This document shows, piece after piece, positions 43,624 to 52,566 of a DNA stretch of 64,000 nucleotides. The DNA is from Variovorax ginsengisoli (lineage in GTDB: Bacteria > Pseudomonadota > Gammaproteobacteria > Burkholderiales > Burkholderiaceae_C), in assembly GCF_030811835.1 (NCBI RefSeq), contig NZ_JAUSRO010000010.1, forward strand, positions 159,356 through 223,355, written 5' to 3'. The number at the start of each line of letters is the position of its first letter. The first letter of the stretch is position 1. The notes below the pieces were generated by a model, which searched no databases, had not been told where the DNA came from, and saw only the letters and a program-made list of their open reading frames with translations. The translations under genes were made by a program, and so were the position numbers.

Positions 43624-43725
43624 CTATGTGAATAGATCAAGTAGAAACCCTGATCTCCATCGTCCGTCGCCAACCGGCGTGGACACAGGCAATCGGGGCG
43701 AGAAGCCCCAACGGAGACAGTGCCA

Positions 43726-44688
43726 ATGCGCTTTAACAAGCTTGATCTGAACCTGCTGGTCGCACTCGATGCGTTGCTGACGGAACAAAGCATCAGCCGT
43801 GCTGCCGAGAAGACTCATTTGAGCCAGTCGGCGATGAGCAATGCCCTTGCAAGGTTGCGCGACTACTTCAAAGACGAATTGCTGGTGCAGGTCGGGCGAA
43901 AGATGGAGCCGACTTCACGCGCCGAGTCTCTGAAAGACCCCGTGCGCGACATCCTCGTGCGCATCGAGGCCAGCGTCGATACACAGCCGCAGTTCGTGCC
44001 CGCTCGATCGACCCGGCTGTTTCGGCTGCTCATCTCCGACTTCACGCTAATGGTGCTGATGCCGTACGTACAGCGGCTCGCGTACAAGAGGGCACCCGGC
44101 GTGCAATTCGACTTGCGACCCCAGGCTGCCCAGCCGCAGCGCGCGCTGGAGCGCGGCGAAGCGGATCTGTTGATCATCCCGAGGGATTTCTGTTCGACCA
44201 GCCACCCTTCGGAAAAGCTGTTCGAAGAACGCTACTGTTGCGTCCTTTGGAGCGAAAGTCACTTGGCCTCCGGCGAAATGACCAGGGAGCGCTATATGGC
44301 GGCGGGCCACGTCGTGGTTCAGCCCAGCGACGGCATGGCGCTCTCGGACTGGTTCATGCAGCAGTCCGGCGTCACGCGCCAGGTGGAGACCAGCACCTTC
44401 AGCTTCCTGTCGCAGGCCCACCTCGTGGTGGGTACCCATCGCATTGCCACCATGCATGCCAGACTGGCGAAGCTGGCGGCGCCCTTCCTGCCTGTCACGG
44501 TGCGCGATCTGCCCGTGCCCATTCCCAAGATGGAACAGGTCGTTCAATGGCATCAATACCGAACGGCAGATCCCGGCCTCGTGTGGCTGCGAGCGATTCT
44601 GAAAGAAGCCGCCGTGGAAATGGATCGTAACGGCGATGGAACCGGTCCTCGCCCATCCCCGGCAGTCGCTTCAGTTACTTCCTCGTGA
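43726..44688 (+). CDS. LysR-family regulator (NodD/PNP-type) of the divergent operon
   Basis: 320 residues. N-terminus D-L-N-L-L-V-A-L-D-A-L-L and Q-S-A-M-S-N-A-L-A-R-L-R-D-Y-F, very similar to the regulator at 21392-22327. The C-terminal tail is longer and low in complexity (rich in Gly, Pro, Ser). ACGGAG precedes the ATG at 43726. The tandem boxes upstream fit its control of the MetA/NTF2/hydrolase operon. Confidence 0.92.
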   Translation: MRFNKLDLNLLVALDALLTEQSISRAAEKTHLSQSAMSNALARLRDYFKDELLVQVGRKMEPTSRAESLKDPVRDILVRIEASVDTQPQFVPARSTRLFRLLISDFTLMVLMPYVQRLAYKRAPGVQFDLRPQAAQPQRALERGEADLLIIPRDFCSTSHPSEKLFEERYCCVLWSESHLASGEMTRERYMAAGHVVVQPSDGMALSDWFMQQSGVTRQVETSTFSFLSQAHLVVGTHRIATMHARLAKLAAPFLPVTVRDLPVPIPKMEQVVQWHQYRTADPGLVWLRAILKEAAVEMDRNGDGTGPRPSPAVASVTSS

Positions 44689-45077
44689 AACTCCGCGGGT
44701 TCGCTGCGCTGTCCTCCAGCGTCCCTTCGCCCACCACCATGCCGCCACCGACACCGTCTTGAGGAATTCATGCGCCGCCTCGACCGTCGACGCATGGTCG
44801 TCGTGTGCCTATCCAGCGAGTGCCGAGCGACGGTATGGCCTTGCGATCTGCGTTGTTCAGCGCGTCCTGCCCGGAACGGGCATCACCCAGAAGTTCACCC
44901 GGGCCTATCGGCCGCAGACCAACGGCAAGGCCGACACCGTACTTGGTGCGCCGTTCGTCGAAGGTCGCATCGCTGAAGCCGCCTCTGCGGCACAGATCCT
45001 TGACGGACTTCGCCGCCATTTCGCTGGTATGGCTGGGAGGGGGCAAATCAGGCAGTCGAGCCATTGCGAATGCTTGC
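44689..45077. pseudogene. Gene-free stretch with an IS481-type transposase scrap
   Basis: Near 44870-44940 on the plus strand, G-I-T-Q-K-F-T-R-A-Y-R-P-Q-T-N-G-K-A-D matches the integrase-core end of IS481-type transposases (usually T-R-A-Y-R-P-Q-T-N-G-K-A-E). The catalytic Glu is replaced by Asp and the frame has lost its surroundings. The rest holds nothing recognisable. Confidence 0.55.
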
Positions 45078-46154
45078 TCATGGCGGCCGCGTACCTTCGA
45101 AAGCGTCTTGAAGAAGCTGCCGGATCGCGGCGCGCGCTCGGACATCGACCTCGCGCGGATTCCAATACGGTTTGCTCACCGCGATCTCGGTGGCGCGATC
45201 CAGATCTGACGCTTTCATGCCAATGTCGCGCAAGCTGACCGGCGCACCGTTCATTCGCGCGAGATCGAAAAGGCCAGCTGCAGCACTGATGCCGCCTTCG
45301 GTTCCAAGTCCGCGTTCGATTCGCTCCATGGCCTCAGGCACTGCATCGGCGTTGAAGCGGATCGCCTGCGGCAAAACCACCGTATGCACCTCGGCATGCG
45401 GGAGACCGAACGACCCTCCCAGCGTGTGGCAGAGTTTATGGTGCAGAGCCATCCCCACGTTGCCGAGCACGGTGCCGCAGAGCCAGGCGCCGTAAAGGGC
45501 GTCACTGCGCGCATCGATGTCATCGCTGCGTCTGCGGATGGCCGGCAGGGCCCTGGCCAGCGCACGTATGCCCTCTTCGGCCATCAAGCTCATGATCGGG
45601 TTGCCGTCCTGCGCGTACAGACCTTCGGCCGCATGGGCGATGGCATTCATGCCGCTCGTAATGCTCAGCCCCACAGGCAGCCCCACCGACAGCTCCGGGT
45701 CGTAGATCACGGTGCGCGGCAACACGCGCAAGTCCTTGCCGGTCTTCTTGAGGCCATCTTCCGTGATGCCGTAGATGGGCGTCATCTCGCTGCCCGCGTA
45801 GGTCGTCGGAATGGCGAGGATGGGCAGTCCGGACTCCATGGCGATGGCCTTGCCCAGCCCGGTGGTGGATCCACCGCCGATCGCGACGGCACAGTCTGCG
45901 CCGAGGCGTCGGGCTTCATCGCGGGCTTCTCTCGCCGTTTCGATCGGCACATGCATTGCGGCCTTCGGGAACACGCCGGCAGCCTTGCTGCCCAACCGAT
46001 CCGCGACCATCTGCGCCTGGGCCTTTTGTTCCGGCGTCGAAAGCACCAGCGCCCGTCGTGCACTCAACAGTTCGATCTCGCGCTCGAGATACCCAAGAGA
46101 ACCGACACCGAACACGACGCGGCTAGCCTGGCCGTTGTAGACGAATTCGTTCAT
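45078..46154 (-). CDS. Maleylacetate reductase (iron-containing alcohol dehydrogenase family)
   Basis: 358 residues. NAD(P)H-dependent reduction of maleylacetate to 3-oxoadipate, the step after hydroxyquinol cleavage. Seen: V-A-I-G-G-G-S-T-T-G-L-G-K cofactor loop, P-T-T-Y-A-G-S-E-M-T-P, and the metal-site histidines in H-H-K-L-C-H-T-L-G-G and L-P-H-A-E-V-H. The ATG at 46154 overlaps the Dabb stop. End of the operon that starts at 54189. Assignment is strengthened by the dioxygenase two genes upstream. Confidence 0.93.
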   Translation of the reverse strand: MNEFVYNGQASRVVFGVGSLGYLEREIELLSARRALVLSTPEQKAQAQMVADRLGSKAAGVFPKAAMHVPIETAREARDEARRLGADCAVAIGGGSTTGLGKAIAMESGLPILAIPTTYAGSEMTPIYGITEDGLKKTGKDLRVLPRTVIYDPELSVGLPVGLSITSGMNAIAHAAEGLYAQDGNPIMSLMAEEGIRALARALPAIRRRSDDIDARSDALYGAWLCGTVLGNVGMALHHKLCHTLGGSFGLPHAEVHTVVLPQAIRFNADAVPEAMERIERGLGTEGGISAAAGLFDLARMNGAPVSLRDIGMKASDLDRATEIAVSKPYWNPREVDVRARAAIRQLLQDAFEGTRPP

Positions 46155-46468
46155 GCCTGTACTCTTTCCGCCACCTCGTAGTCCACTTGGTGCCGCCGGA
46201 TGCGAATGCCGGCCAGCGCGTCCCGGACGCGCAGATGCTCTGGATGGTGGGCGTACGCATCCAATGCGGCTCTCGATTCGAAATCGCTGAAGAGCACGAC
46301 ATCGCATGCGTAGTCGACAGCACTGCTGTCGACCCCTACCTCCAAGTGGCGCAGCCCGGGGATGAGACCGCTCAGGCCCTCAAAGCTGCGGCGCACGAGG
46401 TCGATGTTGACTCGCTTGTCCTCGGGCGTATTCCCTGCGATGTCCCACATCACGATGTGGCGGATCAT
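46151..46468 (-). CDS. Dabb (dimeric alpha/beta barrel) domain protein
   Basis: 105 residues beginning M-I-R-H-I-V-M-W, the typical Dabb start, with the pattern L-E-V-G-V-D-S-S and S-R-A-A-L-D-A-Y-A-H-H-P-E-H. Members are small dimers; some are stress-induced, others cyclases or lactone-handling enzymes. It overlaps both the dioxygenase gene and the reductase gene by 4 bases, so a role close to the ring-cleavage product (maleylacetate) is likely but unproven. Confidence 0.88.
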   Translation of the reverse strand: MIRHIVMWDIAGNTPEDKRVNIDLVRRSFEGLSGLIPGLRHLEVGVDSSAVDYACDVVLFSDFESRAALDAYAHHPEHLRVRDALAGIRIRRHQVDYEVAERVQA

Positions 46469-47340
46469 CGATCGACCCCGGAATCGCCGCGCAGGCTCGT
46501 GGACTGTGTGTCGCCCAGAGGATTCAAGACGAAGTCGTATTCGACGAGGTAGCTGCCATCGGATTGCCGGTTCCAGTCGGCAATCAGCGACTGACGCACG
46601 CCGAAGACCGCGTCCGAGTCGAGGTAAGCATCGTCGCTGCGGAAGACGTGCGTGATGAGCGTCTCGTAGCCGTTCGCCTTGATCATGAAGTGCAGATGGG
46701 CCGGCCGCCAGGGATGGCGCGCGGCAGTCTTCAGCAGATCGCCCACCGGCCCGTCATGCGGGATCGCATACGGAACCGCCAGGATCGAACGAAAGCGATA
46801 GCCGCCTTCGGCGTCCGCCGTCAGAATGCCGCGCGCCTGCGCATGATCGATCTCACCATGCTGTACGTCGTACAGCCCGTCCTCGTCGGACTGCCAGACA
46901 TCGATGTGTGCGCCCGGCACGGGCTTGCCGTTCGCGCCGCGCACCGTGCCACGGACGATGCACGGGACGCCCTGGGCCCCGTTGGCGATATCGGCGCCCA
47001 GTTCATAGTGCGGCGCGCCCTCGACATGGAACGGGCCGAACACCGTGGCTTCTGTGCAGCCCTCGGGCTTGTCATTGTTCATCGCCACCGTCAGCATCGA
47101 CAGGCCCAGCACGTCCGACAGCAGGATGAATTCCTGGCGCTTGTCATCGGTGATGTGCCCGCAACGCGTGAGGAACTCGATGCCTTTTGCCCATTCGGCC
47201 TCGGTGAGTCTGACCTCGCGCGCGAAGTCGTGAAGGTGGTTCACCAGACTGGTCATGATCTGCTTGAAGCGCGGGTCCGCTGCCTCGGCATGGCGCGCGA
47301 GTACGGCCTGGGTGATGGTGTTCTGGTCGAGATTTCTCAC
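46465..47340 (-). CDS. Hydroxyquinol 1,2-dioxygenase (intradiol)
   Basis: 291 residues from a GTG at 47340. Iron ligands Y157, Y191, H215 and H217 are all present (G-L-Y-D-V-Q, V-P-Y-A-I-P, P-A-H-L-H-F). It converts hydroxyquinol to maleylacetate, which the reductase two genes later would use. About 60% identical to the copy at 2327-3205 and of nearly equal length, so the two are paralogues. Sixteen bases after the Bug receptor. High-level assignment to hydroxyquinol rather than catechol rests on gene context. Confidence 0.92.
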   Translation of the reverse strand: MRNLDQNTITQAVLARHAEAADPRFKQIMTSLVNHLHDFAREVRLTEAEWAKGIEFLTRCGHITDDKRQEFILLSDVLGLSMLTVAMNNDKPEGCTEATVFGPFHVEGAPHYELGADIANGAQGVPCIVRGTVRGANGKPVPGAHIDVWQSDEDGLYDVQHGEIDHAQARGILTADAEGGYRFRSILAVPYAIPHDGPVGDLLKTAARHPWRPAHLHFMIKANGYETLITHVFRSDDAYLDSDAVFGVRQSLIADWNRQSDGSYLVEYDFVLNPLGDTQSTSLRGDSGVDR

Positions 47341-47356
47341 GTGGGCTTTCCTGTGT

Positions 47357-48322
47357 CTAGTCGAGCTGAAGCTGTGTCTGCCGCGCCACCGCGCCCCATT
47401 TGATGAAGTCTTCCCGACCGCGCCGCTCGGCCTCCTGCGGCGTGTTCGCCTCGACCCGCAGGTCCATTTCCGCAAGCCGCGCCGTCATCGCTGACGTGGT
47501 GAGTGCTGCGCGGACTTCGTGCTGGATCTGTTCCACCACCGAGGCGGGCAGGCTTGCCGGTGCCATCAAGGTTTCGAAGAAGGTGGCGTCGAATCCGGCA
47601 TAGCCGCTCTCGGCCACCGTCGGCACGGCGGGAAGCAGAACGGAGCGCGCCTTGCTGGAGACGGCAACCGCCTGCAGCCGGCCGGCCTGCACGTGCGGCA
47701 GCACGATGGACGCGACGATGAAGCCGCAATCGACATGGCCCGCGATGATGTCCTGCGCGGCCGGTCCGGGTCCGCGATAAGGCACGTGGGTCAGCTTGGA
47801 CCCCGTGGCCGCGAGCAGCATTTCCATCGCCATGTGGCTGGGAGAGCCGGGCCCGCCCGAGGCGTAGGTCTTCGCCGCGGGAAGCTGCACGAACTTCGCG
47901 AGCGTCGTGACGCCCGACGCCGGATTGCAGACCAGCATCTGGTTGAAGCTTGCGAAATAGGTGACCGGCTTGAGCGACTGGCGCAGATCGATGCCGAGTT
48001 TCTTGTAGAGGTGCGGGTTGATCGTGAGCACCGTGTCGGGGCCCACCAGCAGGGTGTGGTCGTCCTTGGCCTGTGCGACATCCACCGCAGCGATATTGCC
48101 GCCGGCGCCTGGCTTGTTCTCGACGATGACCGGTTGCTTCCAGGCCGCCTGCAGGGCCGGCTGGATCAGCCTGGCGATCACATCGCCCGGCGTGCCCGGT
48201 GGAAAGGACGCCACCAGCCGAACCGGCTTGGTGGGCCAGGTCTGCGCGTGCAACGGCGCCAATGCCGTGAGCGCCAGGGCCATGGTCGACCACTGCATGC
48301 ATCGAAGAACTGCGGCTTTCAT
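47357..48322 (-). CDS. Bug/TctC-family periplasmic solute receptor
   Basis: 321 residues. Signal peptide ends at L-H-A-Q. Motifs V-R-L-V-A-S-F-P-P-G-T-P-G-D and V-E-N-K-P-G-A-G-G-N-I; the usual P-D-G-Y is replaced by K-D-D-H in A-Q-A-K-D-D-H-T-L-L, a deviation in the ligand loop. It overlaps the monooxygenase stop by 4 bases, in the middle of the aryl-glyoxylate/hydroxyquinol operon. Confidence 0.9.
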   Translation of the reverse strand: MKAAVLRCMQWSTMALALTALAPLHAQTWPTKPVRLVASFPPGTPGDVIARLIQPALQAAWKQPVIVENKPGAGGNIAAVDVAQAKDDHTLLVGPDTVLTINPHLYKKLGIDLRQSLKPVTYFASFNQMLVCNPASGVTTLAKFVQLPAAKTYASGGPGSPSHMAMEMLLAATGSKLTHVPYRGPGPAAQDIIAGHVDCGFIVASIVLPHVQAGRLQAVAVSSKARSVLLPAVPTVAESGYAGFDATFFETLMAPASLPASVVEQIQHEVRAALTTSAMTARLAEMDLRVEANTPQEAERRGREDFIKWGAVARQTQLQLD

Positions 48323-50016
48323 TGGATTGTCCTTGTCGGTGGGGTCATGCTTCCGATGACGCGCATCAGCACGCTCTGCGCGTCCGCTGCGGGCTCGCCG
48401 CGCCAGGCGACGATCTGGTCCGGTCGGATCAGCGCCAGCGGAGCTTCGTAGAGTTCGCGCAGCGATGGCTGCGCCATTCGCACGACGCGCAAGTCCATCG
48501 AGAGCGCCTTCGCCGCGCTTTCAAAAGCCGACGTGTCGGACGCCTCCGGGCCCAGGGTGAGCAGGGTCCATTCGCTGTAAAAGTGGTCGTAGAGCGAGCT
48601 CCCATCGTCCAGCCACGCATGCGGCGGTCGCCCGCCCGGGCTGGCCGTCGGGGTGTAGGCGTTTGGCTCGTCGGGTGGCAGCGTTGCGCCATCGCCGACG
48701 ATGACGGGTGAGGCGTCGTAGCGGCCGCCGAAGGTCACGCCCGGAATGTTGAACTCGAGCCTGGCGTGTTCGTTGAAGTGCCGCGCGGCGCGCTCGCGCT
48801 CGGCTTCTCCCTGTGCCGAGGCGTCCTCCAGCTCGGGCTTCGCCGAGAACAGCCCCACCGAGTCGGCGAAGCGACGGGCGTAGGCTGTGTTGCGTTCGGC
48901 CAGCGGCTTGCGCTCGGCTTCGTAGCTGTCGAGCAGTGCGGCGGGTGCACGGCCTTGAATCACGCTGGCCAGTTTCCAGCCGAGGTTGACCGCGTCCTCC
49001 ACGGCCGTGTTGTAGCCCAGGCCGCCGGTCGGGGTGAACAGATGCGCTGCATCTCCAGCGATGAACACCCGCCCGCGCTGGAACTTCTGGGCAACGAGTG
49101 CGTGGCCGGCGAGCCAGGTACCCATCGACAGGATCTCGATCGGAATCTCTACGCCCACCGCCTCGGCGAAGACACGACGCGCATCTTCTTCGGTCCAGCT
49201 GTCGGCGTCCTCACCGGGACGGATCGCCGCGTGGAACGCATATTCGGAGACGCCGTCCACCGAGGCCATGAAGGCACGTCGCTGGTGGTTCACCGCGACA
49301 TACATCCAGGCCTTGGCATGCGGCAGCAGCGAAAGAAAGGCCGGTGCGCGCAGGTAGATGGCGAACATTTTCCCGCCCATGAATTCGCGCTGGATGCCGG
49401 TGACGCCACCCCACTCGATTCCCAGCGTGCGGCGCACCAGGCTGCGGGCGCCGTCGGCCCCGACCAGGAACTGCGCCCTCACCTTCTGCGCTGCGGCGCC
49501 CTCGGTGGGACGGACCGTCGCGCTCACCGAGCCGCCGTCGTCGGCGAAGCGCTCCAGCGTCCAGCCGTAGCGCACCTCGACCGAGGGCCAGGCTTGGGCA
49601 TGGCGACGCAAGGCCTGTTCAACGAACTTCTGGGACACGCGGTGCGGCAGTTCTGCCGCGCTCCACGACCCCGTCATCGACTTGATCTTGACGAGCGCTT
49701 CGGCCGCAGTTGGAAGGCTGATGCGCGAGAGCTCGTGCTGTGTGTAACGGGTGAAATACGCGATGTCGGTGGGGTGGTCCGCCGGCAGCCCGAGCGCACG
49801 GATCTCGTGGGCAAAGCCCAGGCGGCGGAAGTGCTCCATCGTGCGGGCCTGGGTGGCGTTGGCCTGCGGGTTGAACGCCGTGTCGGCCTTGGCGTCCACG
49901 ACGAGGCAGCGCACGCCTCGGCGGCCCAGCTCGTTGGCCAGCATCAGGCCGCAAGGGCCGCCGCCGGCGATCAGAACATCGGTCTCGCGCATGGCGGGGA
50001 AAGGTTGGGTTGGCAT
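48319..50016 (-). CDS. FAD-dependent monooxygenase (MhpA/PheA type)
   Basis: 565 residues from the ATG at 50016. FAD motif G-G-G-P-C-G-L-M-L-A-N-E-L, middle D-G motif V-G-A-D-G-A-R-S-L-V-R, G-D-A-A-H-L-F-T-P-T-G-G-L-G-Y-N-T-A, and a C-terminal thioredoxin-like domain as in phenol hydroxylases and resorcinol monooxygenases. In this operon it should produce hydroxyquinol, perhaps by oxidative decarboxylation of a dihydroxybenzoate or by hydroxylation of resorcinol or a quinol (inference). Confidence 0.9.
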   Translation of the reverse strand: MPTQPFPAMRETDVLIAGGGPCGLMLANELGRRGVRCLVVDAKADTAFNPQANATQARTMEHFRRLGFAHEIRALGLPADHPTDIAYFTRYTQHELSRISLPTAAEALVKIKSMTGSWSAAELPHRVSQKFVEQALRRHAQAWPSVEVRYGWTLERFADDGGSVSATVRPTEGAAAQKVRAQFLVGADGARSLVRRTLGIEWGGVTGIQREFMGGKMFAIYLRAPAFLSLLPHAKAWMYVAVNHQRRAFMASVDGVSEYAFHAAIRPGEDADSWTEEDARRVFAEAVGVEIPIEILSMGTWLAGHALVAQKFQRGRVFIAGDAAHLFTPTGGLGYNTAVEDAVNLGWKLASVIQGRAPAALLDSYEAERKPLAERNTAYARRFADSVGLFSAKPELEDASAQGEAERERAARHFNEHARLEFNIPGVTFGGRYDASPVIVGDGATLPPDEPNAYTPTASPGGRPPHAWLDDGSSLYDHFYSEWTLLTLGPEASDTSAFESAAKALSMDLRVVRMAQPSLRELYEAPLALIRPDQIVAWRGEPAADAQSVLMRVIGSMTPPTRTIQ

Positions 50017-50093
50017 CAGGTGTCGTCTTTCTGGTCTATCGATCGGGGCCGGCAGTGACCGCCTGCGGTCGAACACGCCGACCCCTGCTGCTG

Positions 50094-51059
50094 TCACTCG
50101 CCTTGGATTCCCCGTTCGCGGATCAGCTTCCCGAAGCGCTTGAAGTCATCCGAGCCCTTGCGGCCGAACTCCGCCGGCGTCATCGGCAATGCGACGTTCC
50201 CGATGGTGATGATCCGGTCCTTCGTCGTGGGCATGTTCAGGATGCGGTTGACTTCGGTGTTGACACGGTCAATGACGGCTTGCGGCGTGCCCGCCGGCGC
50301 GTAGAGGCCGAAGACGGCATCGGCATCGAAACCCTTGAGCCCCAGTTCGTCCAGGGTGGGCACATCGGGCACCTGCGGCGCGCGGTGCGGGCTGGCCACG
50401 GCCAGCATGCGCAGCTTGCCGCTCTTCACGTGCTGCAGCGCGATGCCGGGATCGAACAGGAAGTTGATCTGCCCGCCCAGCAGGTCCGTCAGCGCTGGTG
50501 CCGCGCCGCGGTACGGCACATGCACGGCGAAGGTGCCCGTCTCGCTTTTCATCATCTCTGCGGCCAGATGTGGCGAGCTGCCGTTGCCGGGCGAGCCGAA
50601 CGAGAGCTGCCCGGGGTGGGCCTTCAGGTCGGCGAGCAGTCCCTTGAAGTCCTTCACCGGGCTGTCGGCGCGCACCACCAGGTAGAAGGGCACGCGTGCG
50701 ACAGACGCGACCGGCACCAGGTCCTTGGCCGGGTTGAAGGTCATTTTCGGGTAAAGGTGCGGATTGATCGAGACCGTGCCACCCGACGCCATCAGCAGCG
50801 TGTAGCCGTCGGCCGGCGACTTGGCCACGAACTCGGCGCCAAGGTTGCCGCCGGCGCCGCCCTTGTTCTCGATCAGCACCGGCTGGCCGAGCGCCTCGTG
50901 CAAGGATGGGCCGATGAGTCGCGCCAGCTGGTCGGCTGCGCCTCCGGGCGCAAAGTTGACGATGATCCGGACCGGCTTTGTCGGCCAGTCCTGGGCTTGC
51001 GCGAAGGTGGCCGACATCAGGCTCGCCGCCAGCACGGCGGCACTCAGCAATGTTTTCAT
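50094..51059 (-). CDS. Bug/TctC-family periplasmic solute receptor
   Basis: 321 residues from the ATG at 51059. Signal peptide ends at A-Q-A-Q. Motifs V-R-I-I-V-N-F-A-P-G-G-A-A-D, I-E-N-K-G-G-A-G-G-N-L-G and S-P-A-D-G-Y-T-L-L. Second receptor of the operon; between monooxygenase and aldehyde dehydrogenase genes. Two receptors in one operon may serve different intermediates, such as the keto acid and the aryl acid. Confidence 0.92.
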   Translation of the reverse strand: MKTLLSAAVLAASLMSATFAQAQDWPTKPVRIIVNFAPGGAADQLARLIGPSLHEALGQPVLIENKGGAGGNLGAEFVAKSPADGYTLLMASGGTVSINPHLYPKMTFNPAKDLVPVASVARVPFYLVVRADSPVKDFKGLLADLKAHPGQLSFGSPGNGSSPHLAAEMMKSETGTFAVHVPYRGAAPALTDLLGGQINFLFDPGIALQHVKSGKLRMLAVASPHRAPQVPDVPTLDELGLKGFDADAVFGLYAPAGTPQAVIDRVNTEVNRILNMPTTKDRIITIGNVALPMTPAEFGRKGSDDFKRFGKLIRERGIQGE

Positions 51060-51079
51060 TGGGGATGTGCCTTGTGTCG

Positions 51080-52531
51080 TCAGAATGGGTAGTGCCGGTC
51101 GGTCGTCTGCACCGTGATCCACCGCAGCTCGGTGAACGAATCGATGCCGGCACGACCGCCGAAGCGGCCATAGCCCGAGTCCTTGACGCCCCCGAAAGGC
51201 ATCTGCGCTTCGTCGTGCACGGTGGGGCCGTTGACGTGGCAGATGCCCGAATCGATGCGGTTGGCCACCTGCCATGCACGCGCGATGTCGCGCCCGAACA
51301 CGGCGGCAGACAGTCCATAGGGGTTGTCGTTGGCGACCCGCACGGCCTCTTCGAGGCCGTCGACACGCACGATGGGTTTCACTGGCCCGAAGCTCTCGTC
51401 GTGGTAGATGCGCATTGCGGGCGTCACGTGGTCGAGCAGCGTTGCGGGCATGAGCGTGTTCTCGGCCTTGCCGCCACAGACCAGTTTGGCGCCCTTCGCC
51501 AGCGCGTCGTCGATCAGCGCATTGCAGCGCTCGACGGTGCTCGCGTCGACGACGGAGCCCAGCACCACCGGGCCCTTGCGCGGATCACCCAGCGGCAGCT
51601 TCGTGGCCTTGGCAGCTAGCCGTTCGACGAAGGCATCGGCGATCTTGTTGTCCACGACAATGCGTTCGGTGCTCATGCAGATCTGCCCGCTGTTGGCGAA
51701 GGCACCGAAGGCCGCACCGTTGACTGCAGCATCCAGGTCTGCATCGTCCAGCACCACCATCGGCGCCTTGCCGCCGAGTTCGAGCACGGCGGGCTTGAGG
51801 TATTTCGCACAGGTTTGCGCGATGAGCCGGCCCACGCGCGTCGAGCCGGTGAAATTGACGCGCCGCAGTGCCGGGTGGCTGATGATGGCTTCGACCACGG
51901 CTGCGGCATCGGCCGGCGCATTGGTGACGAAGTTGACGACACCGGGCGGAAAGCCCGCATCCTTGAAACACTCGACGATCAGCCCGTGCGTGGCAGGGCT
52001 CAATTCGGAACCCTTGAACACGACGGTGTTGCCGCAGGCCAGCGGCGTCGCGATCGCGCGCACCCCCAGGATCACGGGTGCATTCCAGGGTGCGATGCCG
52101 AGCACCACGCCGGCCGGGCGCCGCACGGCCAGCGCCAGACTGCCGGGCACGTCGGAAGGAATGACCTCACCGCTGATCTGCGTGGTGAGGCCGGCAGCCT
52201 CCTGCAGCATCCCGACGGCCAGGTGCACGTTGAAGCCGCCCCACGACGCGCCCGCACCGGTCTCAGCAGCCATCGACGCGATAAGCGTCGACCCCTTCGT
52301 TTCGAGCGCATGCGCTGCCTTGAGCAGCAGTGCCCGCCGCTCGCCGGGGCCGGTGCGCGACCAGGTCTCGAAGGCCGCTGCGGCGGCATCGACCGCCGCA
52401 GCCGCGTCGGCAGCCGTCGCCGCCGGCGCCATCGTCGCCACTGTGCCGTCCAGTGGATTGCGCCTTTCGAACGTGGCACCGCCCGTGGCCTGTCGGGCCT
52501 CGCCATTGATCAGCATCGATATCTTTTGCAT
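51080..52531 (-). CDS. NAD-dependent aryl-aldehyde dehydrogenase (vanillin/salicylaldehyde type)
   Basis: 483 residues from the ATG at 52531, preceded by AGGAG. Features: A-P-W-N-A-P, V-V-F-K-G-S-E, F-T-G-S-T-R-V-G-R, Glu in L-E-L-G-G-K-A-P and Cys in G-Q-I-C-M-S. The family includes vanillin, benzaldehyde and salicylaldehyde dehydrogenases. Directly after benzoylformate decarboxylase, so its substrate is most likely the (hydroxy)benzaldehyde that enzyme forms. Confidence 0.93.
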   Translation of the reverse strand: MQKISMLINGEARQATGGATFERRNPLDGTVATMAPAATAADAAAAVDAAAAAFETWSRTGPGERRALLLKAAHALETKGSTLIASMAAETGAGASWGGFNVHLAVGMLQEAAGLTTQISGEVIPSDVPGSLALAVRRPAGVVLGIAPWNAPVILGVRAIATPLACGNTVVFKGSELSPATHGLIVECFKDAGFPPGVVNFVTNAPADAAAVVEAIISHPALRRVNFTGSTRVGRLIAQTCAKYLKPAVLELGGKAPMVVLDDADLDAAVNGAAFGAFANSGQICMSTERIVVDNKIADAFVERLAAKATKLPLGDPRKGPVVLGSVVDASTVERCNALIDDALAKGAKLVCGGKAENTLMPATLLDHVTPAMRIYHDESFGPVKPIVRVDGLEEAVRVANDNPYGLSAAVFGRDIARAWQVANRIDSGICHVNGPTVHDEAQMPFGGVKDSGYGRFGGRAGIDSFTELRWITVQTTDRHYPF

Positions 52532-52566
52532 GGTTGTCTCCTGGTTCATGTTCGTCATTCGGGAAG

